Of a stretch of 64,000 bases of DNA, positions 11,221-22,510 are shown piece by piece. The notes below the pieces were generated by a model. That model was not told the origin of the DNA and made no database searches. It was given only the letters and a program-made list of their open reading frames with translations. Location: assembly GCA_947683625.1 (NCBI GenBank), contig CANTUR010000240.1:124001-188000 (forward strand), given 5' to 3'. Within the stretch, counting starts at the first letter, position 1, and each line of letters opens with the position of its first letter. This DNA is from Mallotus nudiflorus. Taxonomy: Eukaryota; Streptophyta; Magnoliopsida; Malpighiales; Euphorbiaceae. The position numbers and the translations under genes were made by a program.

Positions 11221-13600
11221 AGTAAGAGGTAGGGTTAAGCGCACACCCAAGTGTTTGGCAACCATGACACTGTGTGAGCTCAAGGCCCACTAGGAAATAC
11301 AAAATGGGCTTTGAGGCACAAAATGGAGATAGAGTCACCACCCGAATAAAAGCATGGACACATTATATAGCAACTGGATTCCATGGAGGTTCCTAGAAGA
11401 CATCATCAAAGATTGGGTTCAGAAACTGGATATAGGCTTTTGGAATGCCTACCCAACCTTATGATCAGCCTCTGTGTGTGTGTTTTTTTATTACCTTTGA
11501 TTATTAAATTATTTCATTATTTTAACGTGGATTGTAATCATTTCCAATTTTATATTCTAGTCTGAGTTTGCACATTAGTCCCATTTTCATGTTTATAGCC
11601 CGACATTCAATATAAATAATAATAATTTACAGTCATACATTCCAAATGAATGGGGGAAAGGATTAGGGATTACAATACTTTGTTCAAATAAACATAAAAT
11701 AAATAAAAAAATAAACTAATTAATTAGACCAATAAAACCTCTCAAAAACTAATTAATAGACTAACTATTTAATGATTAAAAATCACCAAACAATCCCTGT
11801 AATAAGCACAAATTAGTCCTTTCTCATAAATAAAAATATTATCTACAAAATAATTAACAAATAATATCCATAAGAAATGGAAATAAAATCATAAAAATAG
11901 TCCACAAATAATATAATAATATTATACAATAAAAATATTAAACAACATAGTAATCATGTATAAAATCAAGATATATAACAAAATAAACATGAGAATCATG
12001 TAAAATATACAAAATAAGCACTAAAAACCAAAATATAATAATGTAGGATCTTGATCAAGCAATGATGCCTCTTCAAAGAGGTGTTGCCTCCTGACCAGGA
12101 GGCAATCTCAAATCGCCCCAAAGAGAAGGGGCAATGCCTCTATAAAGAGACATCGCCTCTTCAACAAACCCAGAAATAGACTACATTCCTTAACCTCTAA
12201 GAAACTTTAAAATCAAGACAAATAAGTAAAGACTTATACAAATACACAAAGATCAACAACCAAGACTCAATGTTTCACATATTCATGCTTATATATGACC
12301 TTAAACAAGCAATAAAATCCAAGAAAACAAGTAAGAGAATAATAAATCAAAAGCTTTTAATGAAATAATGAACTTAAAGCTTGAAAATGGGAGTTCTCAT
12401 TAGTTTGGATGAGTTGATGCTCCTAACTAAGCCCTCAGAGCTTGGTTTGTTAGTTTGAATGCTTTGAATGCAAAAGAATCCTTTTCCTTTTCAAGAAGAT
12501 TAAGTCTTTTAGCTCTAAAATCCCCCTTTTCTCTATCTTCTCAAATTACCATAAAGAGAAGGGTAGAGACATGGCCTCTTCAACATACCTATAAACATAC
12601 TATATTTCTTAACCTATAAGAAACTTCGAAATCAAGACAAACAAGTAAAGACTTATACAAATACACAAAGATCAATATCCAATACTCAATATTTCATATA
12701 TTCATGCTTCTATATCACCTTAAACAAGTAATAAAACCCAAGAACACAAGCAAGAGAGTAAAAAAATCAAAAGCTTTTAATGAAATAAAGAACTTAAAGC
12801 TTGAAAATAGGAGTTTGCATTGGTTTGGATGAGTTAATGCTCCTAACTAAGCCCTCAGAGCTTGGTTTGTTAGTTTGAATGCTTTGAATAGAAGAGAATC
12901 CTCTTCCTTCTCAATAAGATAAAGTCTTTTACCTCTAAAATCCCCCTCTTCTCCTTCTTCTTCTCTTTTTTTTTTCTATCTGCTCTCTTTTTTTCTTTCC
13001 AAACGTCCTTTCTCTTTTTTTTGAGAGATTAAAAGTCCAACCCCCTCTGCTTTGCCCTCAATCTTCCTTTTAAGCCTCTTTCCCTTTTGCCTTTTTCGAT
13101 TCCTAAAAAACTCACTTTTGCCCTCTCCCTATCCTTTTCATTATTCCCTATCTTTTTTCTCTTTTTTTTCCTTTTTTCCTTTCTTTTCCATTTAAAAATG
13201 CCCAAAATTAGAGGCATATAGACCTCAATTGCTGCCATTAATGGTATTTAATGATGTAGAGGGTGGTTGTGAAGAGGCACCACCTCTTTAATGAGGTGTC
13301 GCCTCACTAATGCCTAGGATGAAGAGGCAATGCCTCTTCATTGAGATGATCGCCTCTTCACCCAAGCTAGATCTGGGCCTTTAAGCCAAAAGGCAATGGG
13401 CTTGGGCTTAGAAGCTCAATTTTGGACTTAGGCTTAGAGGCTCAATTTTGGGCTTAGGCTTGGCATCTGGGCTTGAATTTAGTTTTTGGGCTTATATTTG
13501 GTGTTTTGGGCTTTCAAGTGTATTTTAGAGAGGTTTCAGGCTTCCTTTACATTGAAACTTGTAATTTCTCATCATTGGTCTTTCATTGCAGGCCCAATCA
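11221..13600 (-). mobile_element. 5' LTR of the Tat-lineage gypsy element (minus orientation)
   Basis: Bounded on the low side by the primer site. Its high end is placed near 13600, where 'gggcccaatca' meets copia sequence; this boundary is approximate. The LTR is non-coding and contains an internal 420-bp tandem duplication (12120-12960), several GAGGC/GCCTC short palindromes at 12065-12160 and 13270-13365, and a GGGCTT-rich stretch at 13370-13510. A pyrimidine-rich run at 12950-13190 produces chance reading frames. Long, composition-biased LTRs are common in this lineage. I could not identify its matching 3' LTR, which the chromovirus insertion and deletion at 3487 may have removed. Confidence 0.55.
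12120..12960. repeat. 420-bp tandem duplication inside the Tat LTR
   Basis: Two consecutive copies (about 12120-12540 and 12541-12960) share long phrases at a constant 420-bp offset, for example 'aatcaaaagcttttaatgaa' at 12346 and 12766. The phrase starting 'gctcctaactaagccctcag' is likewise present in both. Scattered substitutions show that the duplication is not recent. Confidence 0.9.
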
Positions 13601-13617
13601 AAATGAAGGTGTCCACA

Positions 13618-13666
13618 CTATATATCTTCAACAATCAAATATACATTACAAGCTTAATTCTTCTTA
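13618..13666 (+). mobile_element. Truncated 5' LTR end of a Ty1/copia element
   Basis: About 50 bp ('caaatatacattacaagctt' and flanks) match the end of the 3' LTR at 16018-16065. It is followed directly by a primer site reading TAGTATCAAAGTTG (13667-13680), close to the tRNA-iMet complement TGGTATCAAAG... used by copia elements. The rest of this LTR is missing. Confidence 0.7.
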
Positions 13667-15869
13667 TAGTATCAAAGTTGTAATCATTAATTTTTTTTCA
13701 AAACTCTTCATCATGTCTGCGACTAATTCCTCCTTTGTTCCCACTTTTAAGGCCCTACAACTGCTATAAATTTTCATTTCACTCACAAGAATGTGTCAAC
13801 TTGGGTTTAGCTAAAAATCACTTCGGTTACAATTGTTTGAGTTTGTCTTCTAGTTGTATTTATCATACTAGATTTGTTAAATTTAATGAATCCAAGTTTC
13901 CTTGTCACTCCATGCCAACTACTTCAGAAGTCTTTTAACAGCATCACAATTGTCCTTGGTTAACAATTGTACAACAAAGTCCACTATACTCAAGACACTC
14001 ATAAGGTATGAATTCTCTAACCTTATTTACATCTTCTCTTCCTTCTCACCATATAACTCCTCTAATACTAACCAGCCCATCTAATTGTGTTAACCAAAAT
14101 CACTCATCCACATCCACTAACACATCTACCAAACCTTCCAATTATGTTTCCCAAACTCCCTCATTCTTATCCACCAATTCGTACCCTACTTAACCTGAAA
14201 TACATTTATAGGTTGACCTCACTCGCTATACCATAACCTTTATCACTTATACTACACCACCTTGAACCCACCTTCTACAACTTTGCCCCTTAACATTAAA
14301 TAAATGCAAGCTCACTTAACCACTAACTTTCACTCCAAGTAGCCAAACCCAATTACCAATTGACTGAACCCACCATATACAACCAAGTTCACATATACAA
14401 AGAATGGAGAACAATAATGCAATAAGAAATAAATGCTTTAACGATAACAAAACATAGTCCTTGGTTCCTTGTCCTCTTAAAAAGAATTTTGTAAAGTGTA
14501 AATAGGTGTTTTGCATCAAATGAAAGCCTGATTATTCCATTAATTACTATAAGGCTTGCTTGGTTGCTAAAAGGTACAATCAATAACATGGCATTGACTT
14601 CAATAAAACATGCAACCCTATTATTCTTGCTACAACCATACACATGATTCTTAGTATTGTTGTTCAAATAATTGGCCAATATGGCAAATTGACGTGTCCA
14701 ATGCATTTTTATATGGCTCTTTATAAGAATAAGTGTACATGTCTCAACCACCTGGCTTTGCTGATCCATAACGCCCTTCATTTGTTTGTCATCTTCATAG
14801 CTCTCTCTATGGGCTAAAACAAGCTCCTAGAGCATGGTTTATAAGGTTGCAACAATTTCTACATCAACAATATTTTCAATCTTCAAAAGCCGAAACTTCA
14901 TTGTTTGTCCGCCACCATAGAGCTAGCAAAATTTTTATTTTGATATATGTTGATGATATCCTTGCCACATGTTCTTGCTCTAAGGAAATTGACTCTGTCA
15001 TTGCCGCTTTGCAACATGAATTTCCCTTGCATGATCTTGGCCCTTTAAGCTATTTCTTAGGCATTAAAGCCATTCAAACACCACAAGGAATTCTGCTTTC
15101 ATAACAAAAATACATGTTTGATCTTCTTGATAAAACAAAATGCAAGATTGCAAAACATGCACCATGCACATTACTACAAAGTGGTGAAATATACAAACAA
15201 GTTGTTAGAGCCTTATAATATGTAACTCTTACCTGCCCAGATATTGCATTTACTATAAATAAGCTCTGCCAATAAATGCATTGCCCAATGAATCTTCATT
15301 GTCAAGCAGTCAAGCAAGTTCTTCGCTACCTCAAACATATTGTAAGTCACTCATTATTCTTTGCTTCTTCATAAACTTCTTCTCTTCAATATTTCACCAA
15401 TAGCAATTGGGGAGGCTGTCTTGATGAAAGACAATTAACAAACGATTTTACTATATACCATGGCACTAATTTAATTTCCTGGATGGTTAAGGAATAACCA
15501 ACCATTGCACAGTCATCCATAAAGAGCGAGTACAAAGCTATTGCAAATGCCATGCAAAAATAATACGGTTGCAATCCCTTCTAGCAAAACTCGACCAACT
15601 AATGTCTTTGGTTCCAATCATATGGTATGACAATGTCAGCTCTATTTACCTCTCCTCAAACCCAGTTCTTCATACTTGAATAAAACACATCGAGCTCGAT
15701 TATTATTTTGTAAGAGAGCAAGTGCATAATAACAAGCTTCATGTTTGATTTCTAAGTTCAGCTGATCAGATAGTAGACTTTTTAACCAAGTCGTTGTCCA
15801 TCTCTAAGTTCCAACATCATCGAGACAAGCTTTGATTGTCAATTCAACCACCATTAGCTTGATAGGGGG
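13667..15869 (+). pseudogene. Ty1/copia internal region, RT and RNase H remnant
   Basis: Only about 2.2 kb lies between the LTRs, against 4 kb or more in intact elements, so most of gag and integrase is gone. A possible gag start is at 13712 (MSATNSSFVP). A Ser/Thr/Pro-rich stretch at 14008-14190 resembles the integrase-RT spacer. RT starts near 14795 with 'SLYGLKQAPRAW' and contains the catalytic 'ILIYVDDILATC' (14935-14970) and 'HDLGPLSYFLGI' (15030-15065). The RNase H part follows to about 15620, with 'GGCLDERQLTNDFTIYHG'. Multiple stop codons (for example after 'GILLS') make it dead. Confidence 0.8.
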
Positions 15870-16065
15870 TGTAAAGGATACCCATTCCTAATAACATTCG
15901 GTTGTTAATTATTTGGTTGTAATTTATTTATTATTACTCTATTTTTCTTTATTGTAATAGAGACTTTGTATTCTATTTGTCTACCTTCTCTTTTATTGTA
16001 TTTATATATGTACGATGTATCTTCAATGTGTGATCAAATATACATTACAAGCTCAATTCTTCTTA
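15870..16065 (+). mobile_element. 3' LTR of the Ty1/copia remnant
   Basis: It starts TGTAAAGGATACC immediately after a polypurine tract (gataggggg, 15861-15869). It ends at the sequence shared with 13618-13666. The length of about 196 bp is short but normal for copia. Confidence 0.7.
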
Positions 16066-16725
16066 CTCATTAACATGAAAACTAATGGTTCAAATTTATT
16101 TTTAAAAGTAAAAGTCTATAAAAATCTATAATTAAAATATTTTATTTATAATTAGAAATCTCAAAAGACTAAAGTTGAATTTAAGGGGAGCCACATAATT
16201 AATTCAGGGCATTAATTATATATATATATATATATATAAAAGGTTTTGATCGTTTTTATTATTTTTTGGTGTTAGATTCTATTTGTCATCTCTTTTTTTG
16301 TTATCCTTTTCTATCATCTCTTTTCTTTATCCTTTTCTTCTCCTACAAATCTCTTCTTATTTAAGATTTGTCAATGCGATGCACACTCTATTTTCTTTCA
16401 GAAATAACTTACTTAGACATGATCCATAATCATACATATATGAATATTCTCCAACATGTATATGGATGGATCCTATGAAGAAATTAATCTATTAAATAAT
16501 TAATATAAAATTAATTTTTGGGTGTTTTTTATATTCAAAACAAAGTAACTTACTTTATTTGGAAAAAATATATATCTAAATTTACAAAAAGTATAAAGAT
16601 TCTATTTTACTTTTGCGAAATAATATTATTTTTTGCAAATATAAGTAGTGTTTTTTTATTATAAATTGATATATATATATATATTAAATTGTTACTTTGT
16701 AAAAAACTTAAACCGTTTTATGGAA
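16066..16725. other. AT-rich spacer without genes
   Basis: No coding potential or family match seen. It contains short TA microsatellites at 16218-16240 and 16669-16684, then passes into the pararetrovirus array. Confidence 0.7.
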
Positions 16726-16755
16726 TTATAACAATTCCACCTTATGCAAAAACAA

Positions 16756-16768
16756 GGCTCTAATACTA
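16756..16768 (-). other. Pararetrovirus primer-binding site, copy A
   Basis: Minus strand reads TAGTATTAGAGCC, a variant of TGGTATCAGAGCC (complement of the plant initiator tRNA-Met 3' end) with two G-to-A/C-to-T type changes. It sits about 0.4 kb downstream of the TATA box, as in the other copies. Confidence 0.8.
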
Positions 16769-17081
16769 ATTTTCTAGAGCTCCATTAAAATTATATTTCA
16801 TAGCTATACAGATTATATCATGGACTAGCCAAAACCGTACTTATAGCATCACACAACCAATTTTCGGCCAGACAGCTTGTCCCCTTTTTATAATCTATAC
16901 AACTATAAATTATAATCTTAATAGAGTTGGTTATTGGATCATTTTCTTAATTAAGTTTCTGATGTACCAGATCCTTCATAGAGGCAAGTACAGAGCATAC
17001 TCCTTAATTTAGATAGGTGGAATAATTGTAATTCATAATCTAACTGCTAGAGAAGAAGAAAGACTTTTTAAAAGGCCATGG

Positions 17082-17087
17082 TTTATT
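17082..17087 (-). terminator. Poly(A) signal, copy A
   Basis: AATAAA on the minus strand, about 60 nt downstream of the copy's TATA box; the same arrangement occurs in B and C. In caulimovirids the signal lies downstream of the RNA start and produces terminally redundant RNA. Confidence 0.65.
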
Positions 17088-17143
17088 TAGCTTCTGAAAA
17101 TTTTTACAAGAGGGGTTCTGCCTTTCAACTAAGACAGAAAACT

Positions 17144-17152
17144 CCTTATATA
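17144..17152 (-). promoter_or_regulatory. TATA box of the pregenomic RNA promoter, copy A
   Basis: Minus strand reads TATATAAGG in the context CTCTATATAAGGAG, identical to copies B and C, between the end of the polyprotein and the leader. This is the expected position for the full-length RNA promoter of a caulimovirid. Activity in this integrated state is unknown. Confidence 0.7.
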
Positions 17153-17253
17153 GAGAAGGAGCTGAGATAAAAGAAGGCCTACAAGCAAACAAACAACTAA
17201 AGATAAACAGACAAACATGGATAGATATCCACTGATAAAGTAACATCTTTAAA

Positions 17254-20200
17254 TTACAACCATTTATGACTAATTGGCTCGTGACTTAGAGATAGATTCT
17301 TATCTTCAACACTGTCTTCACTATGGTAAAAGTCTTCGTCAGGATCTTGTGAGTGTCCTGCTATTGGCATACGTGGGTCCTCTGAATTATTTGATTTGAA
17401 AGAGTTTAACCATATCTGTTCTGCAGATGAGCTGGCTTGATAAGGATCAGATGAGCTGTCTTGATAAGGATCAGATGAGCTGTCTTGATAAGGATCAGAT
17501 GAGCTGTCTTGATAAGGATCAGATGAGCTGGCTTGATAAGGATCATCAATTTGCATGTGAGACGGGATTGATGTAGTCCTTTGTGTCTTTTCCCAATATT
17601 CTTTGTCTGCTAACAGCTGTTTCCCATAATCAGGAGGAATTATTTCCCATGGGGCATCATCAGATATCTTTGGCCATATCTCCTTTGGAATAATACCATT
17701 TTTTTTGAACATGTGTCTTTGAAATTCTCTCCATGGTGAAGGATCTGTGGTATCTATGGTAATATAGTGCATCATTGAGTGTCTATAAGTCCCATAGATA
17801 TCAAAACATGGTACATCAGTGAAAACACCTTTAGCTTTGAAGAAAGTTCTTTTGAAGGTGATGATAGTATGACATTCGAGAGGAGGTGCCACATGTTGAG
17901 TATAAGCTTCATTTGTCAAATAAGATTTCCATCTTGAAAAATTCTGGAACCATTTGAGAAATGTTGACAAATGTGGATTCAGACCTTCATTCTTCTCAAG
18001 CAGGCTGATATACCTTGCAAGCTTTAATGGTTGAAGATTAAATGAGATCCAATATAGATGACAAAGATACCAAAACAGGATTAACAATTCAGGAGGCCAA
18101 TAAAATTGGTTTCCAGGACTTTGGTTTAGGAAGCTGAAAATACAGGTGAAAGGATAGATAGGATGAAAGCCTAATTTGTGAAAAAAATCTAACCCATATT
18201 TTCTGATTAGTCTGGATTGAAGTTCAAAAATTTGAGTTCTTGCCTTTTGATTAAGGATGGTCATGGAAATTTGTGATGGTAAGGATGGAGGAATACCTTT
18301 TTCAAGAAAGTTGGTATTAATAGTTTGATACATATATAGCATGGGAAGAACTTTTAGCTGAAAGGGTTTTTCACAAGAGAAAGGTGGTCTGCTTAAAAGA
18401 TCTGGTAACAGGTTATCCTCTCCTTTGATGTGTTCTACTTCAAAGTCATACTTACTGAACCATTCTTTCATTCTGAGAAGTTGAGGATGGGGCAGAGTCT
18501 TTTCTTTGAATTCAAGCATTTTTGGAAATGATGAGCAATCCATCACAACTTTGAAATGATGACCAATTAGATGGAATTCGAAATGTTTTATGCCATATTT
18601 AACTGTAAAGACCTCTTTAAAGGTTGAGTGATAATGGCATTCTGCGTCTGTGAACTTTCCACTAGCATGAGCACAAATCCGTTTTTTCTTATTGTCATCC
18701 TCTTCTAAAAGAATAGCTCCCCAAAATTGATCGTTTGCATCTGTTTGAAGAATTCTTTTTCCTGTGGAGGGAATCTGGAGATTAGGAAGATTCTTTGTGC
18801 AAATTCTGAGTTGTTCAAAAGCTTCTGTTTGTTTTAAGGACCATGGTGGAGGATTCTTTCTTAGAAGAGCTCTGAGAGGGCCTGTCTTCTTTGTCAAGTG
18901 AGGAATGAAATCCCTGAGATAATTGATAATGCCAAGAACTTGTCTGATTTGTTTGACAGAAAGATTTTCTTTTGGAAATTTATCCAGTTCTGTTGCAACA
19001 TGAGGACCTGGAAGATACTTCCCTTCTTTGAATTTCATTCCAAGAAAATCTATCTCTGTTTGACCAATGAACATTTTGGTGGGTGAAAGCATAACAACAT
19101 AATGTCGTACAAGATTAGCAAACTGTTGGAGCAGTTTCTCATGGGCTTTTATATCTGCAGAAAATAAAAGAATATCATCAATATGAACAAGAGCGCTGGA
19201 GAGGATGGGCTCAAAGATTTTGATCATAGCCCGTTGGAATAGTGATGGGGCTACTTTGAGTCCAAAAGGCAGCACATTCCATTGATAGTGTCTGTTTGGA
19301 ATACAAAAGCCCATTTTGTATCTGTCTTCCTCTTTGATTCCAAGTTGCCAAAATCCAGCCTTCAAATCAAATTTTGAAAAGATTTTAGCTCCCGCCAAAA
19401 ATGCAAATAATGAGGAAATTTTTGGCAAAGGGAATTTGTCATCCCTGAGGAAGAAATTCAAAGGCTGATAGTTGATCACCAATATTTTCTTCCCACGAAC
19501 TTGTTCTGATCTTTTGTTTACATAAAAAGCTTGGCATGCCCATTCTGATTTTGTGGGAACAACTAGGCCTTGGTCTTCCAATTGGTTGCATTCTTCAATT
19601 GCCAATTTAAGATCAGAGGGAGTCATTCCTGGATGAGTTGCCTTTGTTGGGTTGACATCTTCATTTTGTTTGAAAGGTAAGGAGATGAAGAACTCCTCAT
19701 TTTTCCATAATGGTGATGAGCATTTCTGAAGAAACTCTGTATGAGATTGAGCACTGCATTCTCTTAATAAGAACTCATGAATAGTTTGAAGGTTTGGTTG
19801 AGAAATGGTTTGGTCAACAAAAAGGATAGATGAAATATTGGTGAATGGTTGAAAGTATTTCTTGAACTTGAGTCCATTTGGAAGAATTCTCAAGTCTTTC
19901 ATCTTCCAATAGACATTAAAGCCAATGACAATATCTTTTCCAGGTAAGGAAGATCCAAGAACATGTGTCCAGGTGTAATAATTTGGAAAGAATTGGATCT
20001 TTATTAGGTGTCTAGTTTTAAGGCTAGTTTTAAGTAATTCTCCATTAGCTGTAGAGAAATACTCAGAATGATGTTTCCAACATTCTTTAGGCAAGGCTTT
20101 TGAGTTGAGAATGGTAGTTTTGGCTCCAGTGTCGATCAAGGCTACAAGTTTTATGGGTTTGGAATAACTGGTTGGGTAAATTTGGATAAGGAACAAAGGT

Positions 20201-20916
20201 ATTGGATGTTTTTCATGAGTTAGGGCTATCATGTCTTTATTATCACCACCAATTAAAAACTGGTCATTCCAGGACTCTGTTTCAGAGCTGGAAATTTCTG
20301 AGTCTGCCTCTTGGCCTATAGTAAAAACACATTCTGGTGAAGCTTCTTCTTCTTCTGAAAAGAGAGACTCAAGATCAGCATCATTCAAATCTACTTTAGT
20401 GATCTGCTGAATTTGTTGAATCATTTGCTCAGTCTTCTTTGTTTTTGAAGGGTAGCTTTTTGCAAAATGACCCTTTTTCCCACAGATGTAGCATCTGTCA
20501 GTTTTTTTCTTGCCACGGAACTTTTTCTTCTTATAATACTTCCACTTCTTAAACTTGGATCTTTTCCCTTTCTTCTTCAGTTTGAAGAAATGTTTCTTCT
20601 TCTTTGATGGACAAACGCAAACATCAGTATCTTTGCATTTGATCTGCAAGTCAGGCCTGTCACATGAAAGTTTTCCCAAAGGATTCTTCCTACTGCCCAG
20701 ATACAGTTTAATCATCTTCCTTTGATCACATAACTGTGTATGAGCCTGAATCATGATCTGATACAAATGTCCCATTGGCACATCTCCAACTTTGTAATTT
20801 GATTGTTGAAGGATTAAAAACATTCGAAAGGCAAGAATCTCAGGAATAGAAGCCAAAAAGGCTTGTTTTAAATCAGGATTAGTAGTGCCTCCTAACAGGT
20901 AAAATCTAGTAGACAT
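17254..20916 (-). pseudogene. Pararetrovirus coat protein (C-terminal part)-protease-RT-RNase H polyprotein, copy A
   Basis: The longest open stretch in the window (1220 residues). Order: coat protein C-terminal part with Lys-rich tract (residues 104-138) and a zinc knuckle at 142-154 whose last cysteine is tyrosine; aspartic protease motif IDTGA (261-265); RT with FDLKAGFWQL (516-525), LPFGLK (549-554) and the DD pair at 580-581; RNase H with acidic candidates D726, E768 and D793; then a long C-terminal region ending in five DPYQ-type octapeptides. Despite its length it is a fragment: it begins at an internal Met after a nonsense codon at 20947-20949. The residue before the RT IDD is His, where B and C have Tyr. 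A conserved Asp in the LVI-D-Y block is Asn (482). An active enzyme is therefore unlikely. Confidence 0.9.
17425..17544 (-). repeat. 24-bp coding tandem repeat, five units (copy A)
   Basis: Five in-frame units of 24 bp encoding the octapeptide DPYQ(A/D)SSS near the C terminus of the polyprotein. Copies B and C have five and four units, so copy number varies between insertions. Confidence 0.95.
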
Positions 20917-20946
20917 ATTTAGGAAATGTCTTTCTAGATCTTTTCT

Positions 20947-22298
20947 TTATAGTGAACAACATTTCATCTGGTAATACTCCTTTCGTGCAACTTCAAGATC
21001 ATCATCCCATTTTCCTAAGAACTCATAATGCAAGAGTCCTAGGAAATCTTCTGGTGATGTGGCATCCATCAACTGGGTTCTAGCATAAGCATTGAGAGAA
21101 GCATACCAGTTTGCTAGCTTTCCCACCATTTTTGCAAGAAATGTTTCAATAACAACCCTGATTTCTGCTCTAGGAATAAGCATTTGTCCAGCTATCCATG
21201 CTCTAAATTCCAGAAATCTATTCCTGTATTGTGAAGGAGGAACATCATCCAGGGTGAAGTAATTTCCAGTATTTTTTTGGAAATTTGTCTGCGAATTTGG
21301 CTGCGGTGTTCTGGGCTGTTCAAATTCTTCTTCTGGATCATCAACTTCTTCAACTTGAGGTCCTCTAGAAGATGTAGCATCGTCAGCCATCAATTGGTAG
21401 GGTATTTCATAATCCGAATCAGAGTCACTTTTTGAAGATTCAGAAGATGGACTTTCTTTTGAATCGGATTCAATTGAAAAGCTGGGCATGACATTTTCAG
21501 CACATTTTTCCAAAAAGGAAGAGATAGGATTCACCATCATTAGAGGGTGTTCTGGCTCTTTTGGTGATGAGGTTGGTGACGTATTTTTGGGTAATGATTC
21601 AGAAGGTGTTGTTTTAGGTTTCTCAGTTTGAGAGAAATGGACTATTTTTCCTTTCTTTGATGTTGTTTCATCAGAGGACTATGTTTAAGAGGGGGTTTTT
21701 GATGAGGATTTGAATCCTTGAAAATTTGGAGGAATATTCAAGGGGGCTGTTGGTGCAGGAAATAAAGATTGGGTGGAAGAGGCTGTGTATGGTGAACTGG
21801 GAATTGAATAAGGGCTATACAAAAGACCCAAAGGATCTGGAGAGAAGGATTTTGAGGAGGTTTGTGAGGACAACTCTTCTTTCTTTCTTTTAAGATCCTT
21901 TTCAAGTTGGTCAACCTAGGCTTTCAAGTTTAAAATTTCTGTTTCTTTCATTTGAATACTATTCAATGTGCCTTTGTTGCTGATGATTCGCATAAGTTCC
22001 TGGTGCTTCATCTCTATCTACCTTTGTAATTCTGTTTGAACGGCTGTCATTCGTTTTTCAAAGGCCTGGAACTTTTTTTCTGCCAAATTCATATGTTCAG
22101 CAACTCCATCAATCTTTTCTTCAATAAGCTTCAATTTTTGATTTTGAGCACAAGCATTTTGTGTCTGCCAGTTGACTACTACTTCAGCCGGAGTTGTTTG
22201 TCTAGGTCTGCCATCTGCATCAACAATGTATGATTCTAGGATAAAAGGTTGCATGGTAATTTGGTTTTTTGTTTCTTTGGTTAAAGGAGGAAAATCTG
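20947..22298 (-). pseudogene. Pararetrovirus coiled coil and N-terminal coat protein region, copy A
   Basis: Minus-strand continuation upstream of the 1220-residue stretch, in the same frame throughout. From 22254: a segment starting MQPFILES, then a heptad-like coiled coil ('KLIEEKIDGVAEHMNLAEKK'), a Ser/Pro-rich stretch, the acidic SSESSKSDSDSDYE region and the start of the coat protein core with 'NWYASLNAYARTQLMDATS'. It is interrupted by TAG at 22018-22020, TAG at 21916-21918, TAA at 21685-21687, TAG at 21679-21681 and TAA at 20947-20949. At each of these the other copies have a CAG or CAA codon. The 5' edge is the breakpoint with copy B. Confidence 0.85.
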
Positions 22299-22308
22299 GC
22301 CAGAAATT
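22299..22308. other. Head-to-head junction of pararetrovirus copies A and B
   Basis: Homology of copy A (minus) to the viral region at 24001 stops at 22298, and homology of copy B (plus) to the leader starts at about 22307. The junction phrase TCTGGCCAGAAATT (22295-22308) nearly repeats TCTGGCCGGAAATT, found 33 bp further on (22328-22341). This suggests that the filler was copied from nearby sequence. Confidence 0.75.
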
Positions 22309-22431
22309 ATAAAAAGGGGACAGGCTGTCTGGCCGGAAATTGGTTGTGTGATGCTATAAGTACGGCTTTGGCTAGTCCATGATATAATCTGTATAGCTAT
22401 GAAATATAATTTTAATGGAGCTCTGGAAAAT

Positions 22432-22444
22432 TGGTATTAGAGCC
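22432..22444 (+). other. Pararetrovirus primer-binding site, copy B
   Basis: TGGTATTAGAGCC, one C-to-T difference from the tRNA-iMet complement TGGTATCAGAGCC. It is located 67 nt upstream of the movement protein start. Confidence 0.8.
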
Positions 22445-22510
22445 TTGTTTTTGCATAAGGTGGAATTATTATAATTCATATGAAGATTAAAAGAGAAGAA
22501 ATTCTTAAAC

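Larger units (their letters stand above)
16726..22306 (-). mobile_element. Petuvirus-like endogenous pararetrovirus, copy A (minus strand, 5'-truncated)
   Basis: An integrated caulimovirid unit on the minus strand. It runs from a breakpoint near 22298, inside the region after the movement protein, through coiled coil, coat protein, protease, RT, RNase H and C-terminal region to 17254. The regulatory region follows, through the primer site to about 16726. The movement protein and about 1.5 kb of 5' coding sequence are missing. Compared with copies B and C it has no frame-changing indel: all open stretches are in one frame, and only five nonsense codons plus substitutions break it. It meets copy B head-to-head at 22299-22308. 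Confidence 0.9.

Noticed and set aside
13029..13238. Lys/Arg/Glu-rich 69-codon minus-strand frame
   Set aside because: Arises from a pyrimidine-rich tract in the Tat LTR; low complexity only.
14316..14781. Minus-strand frames of 67 and 130 codons within the first copia element
   Set aside because: Antisense to degraded copia sequence in the order spacer-RT; no domain or splice context.
17425..17544. Regularly spaced 24-bp direct repeats, possibly CRISPR-like
   Set aside because: Contiguous in-frame coding repeats (DPYQ octapeptides) without spacers in a plant viral polyprotein; not a CRISPR array.
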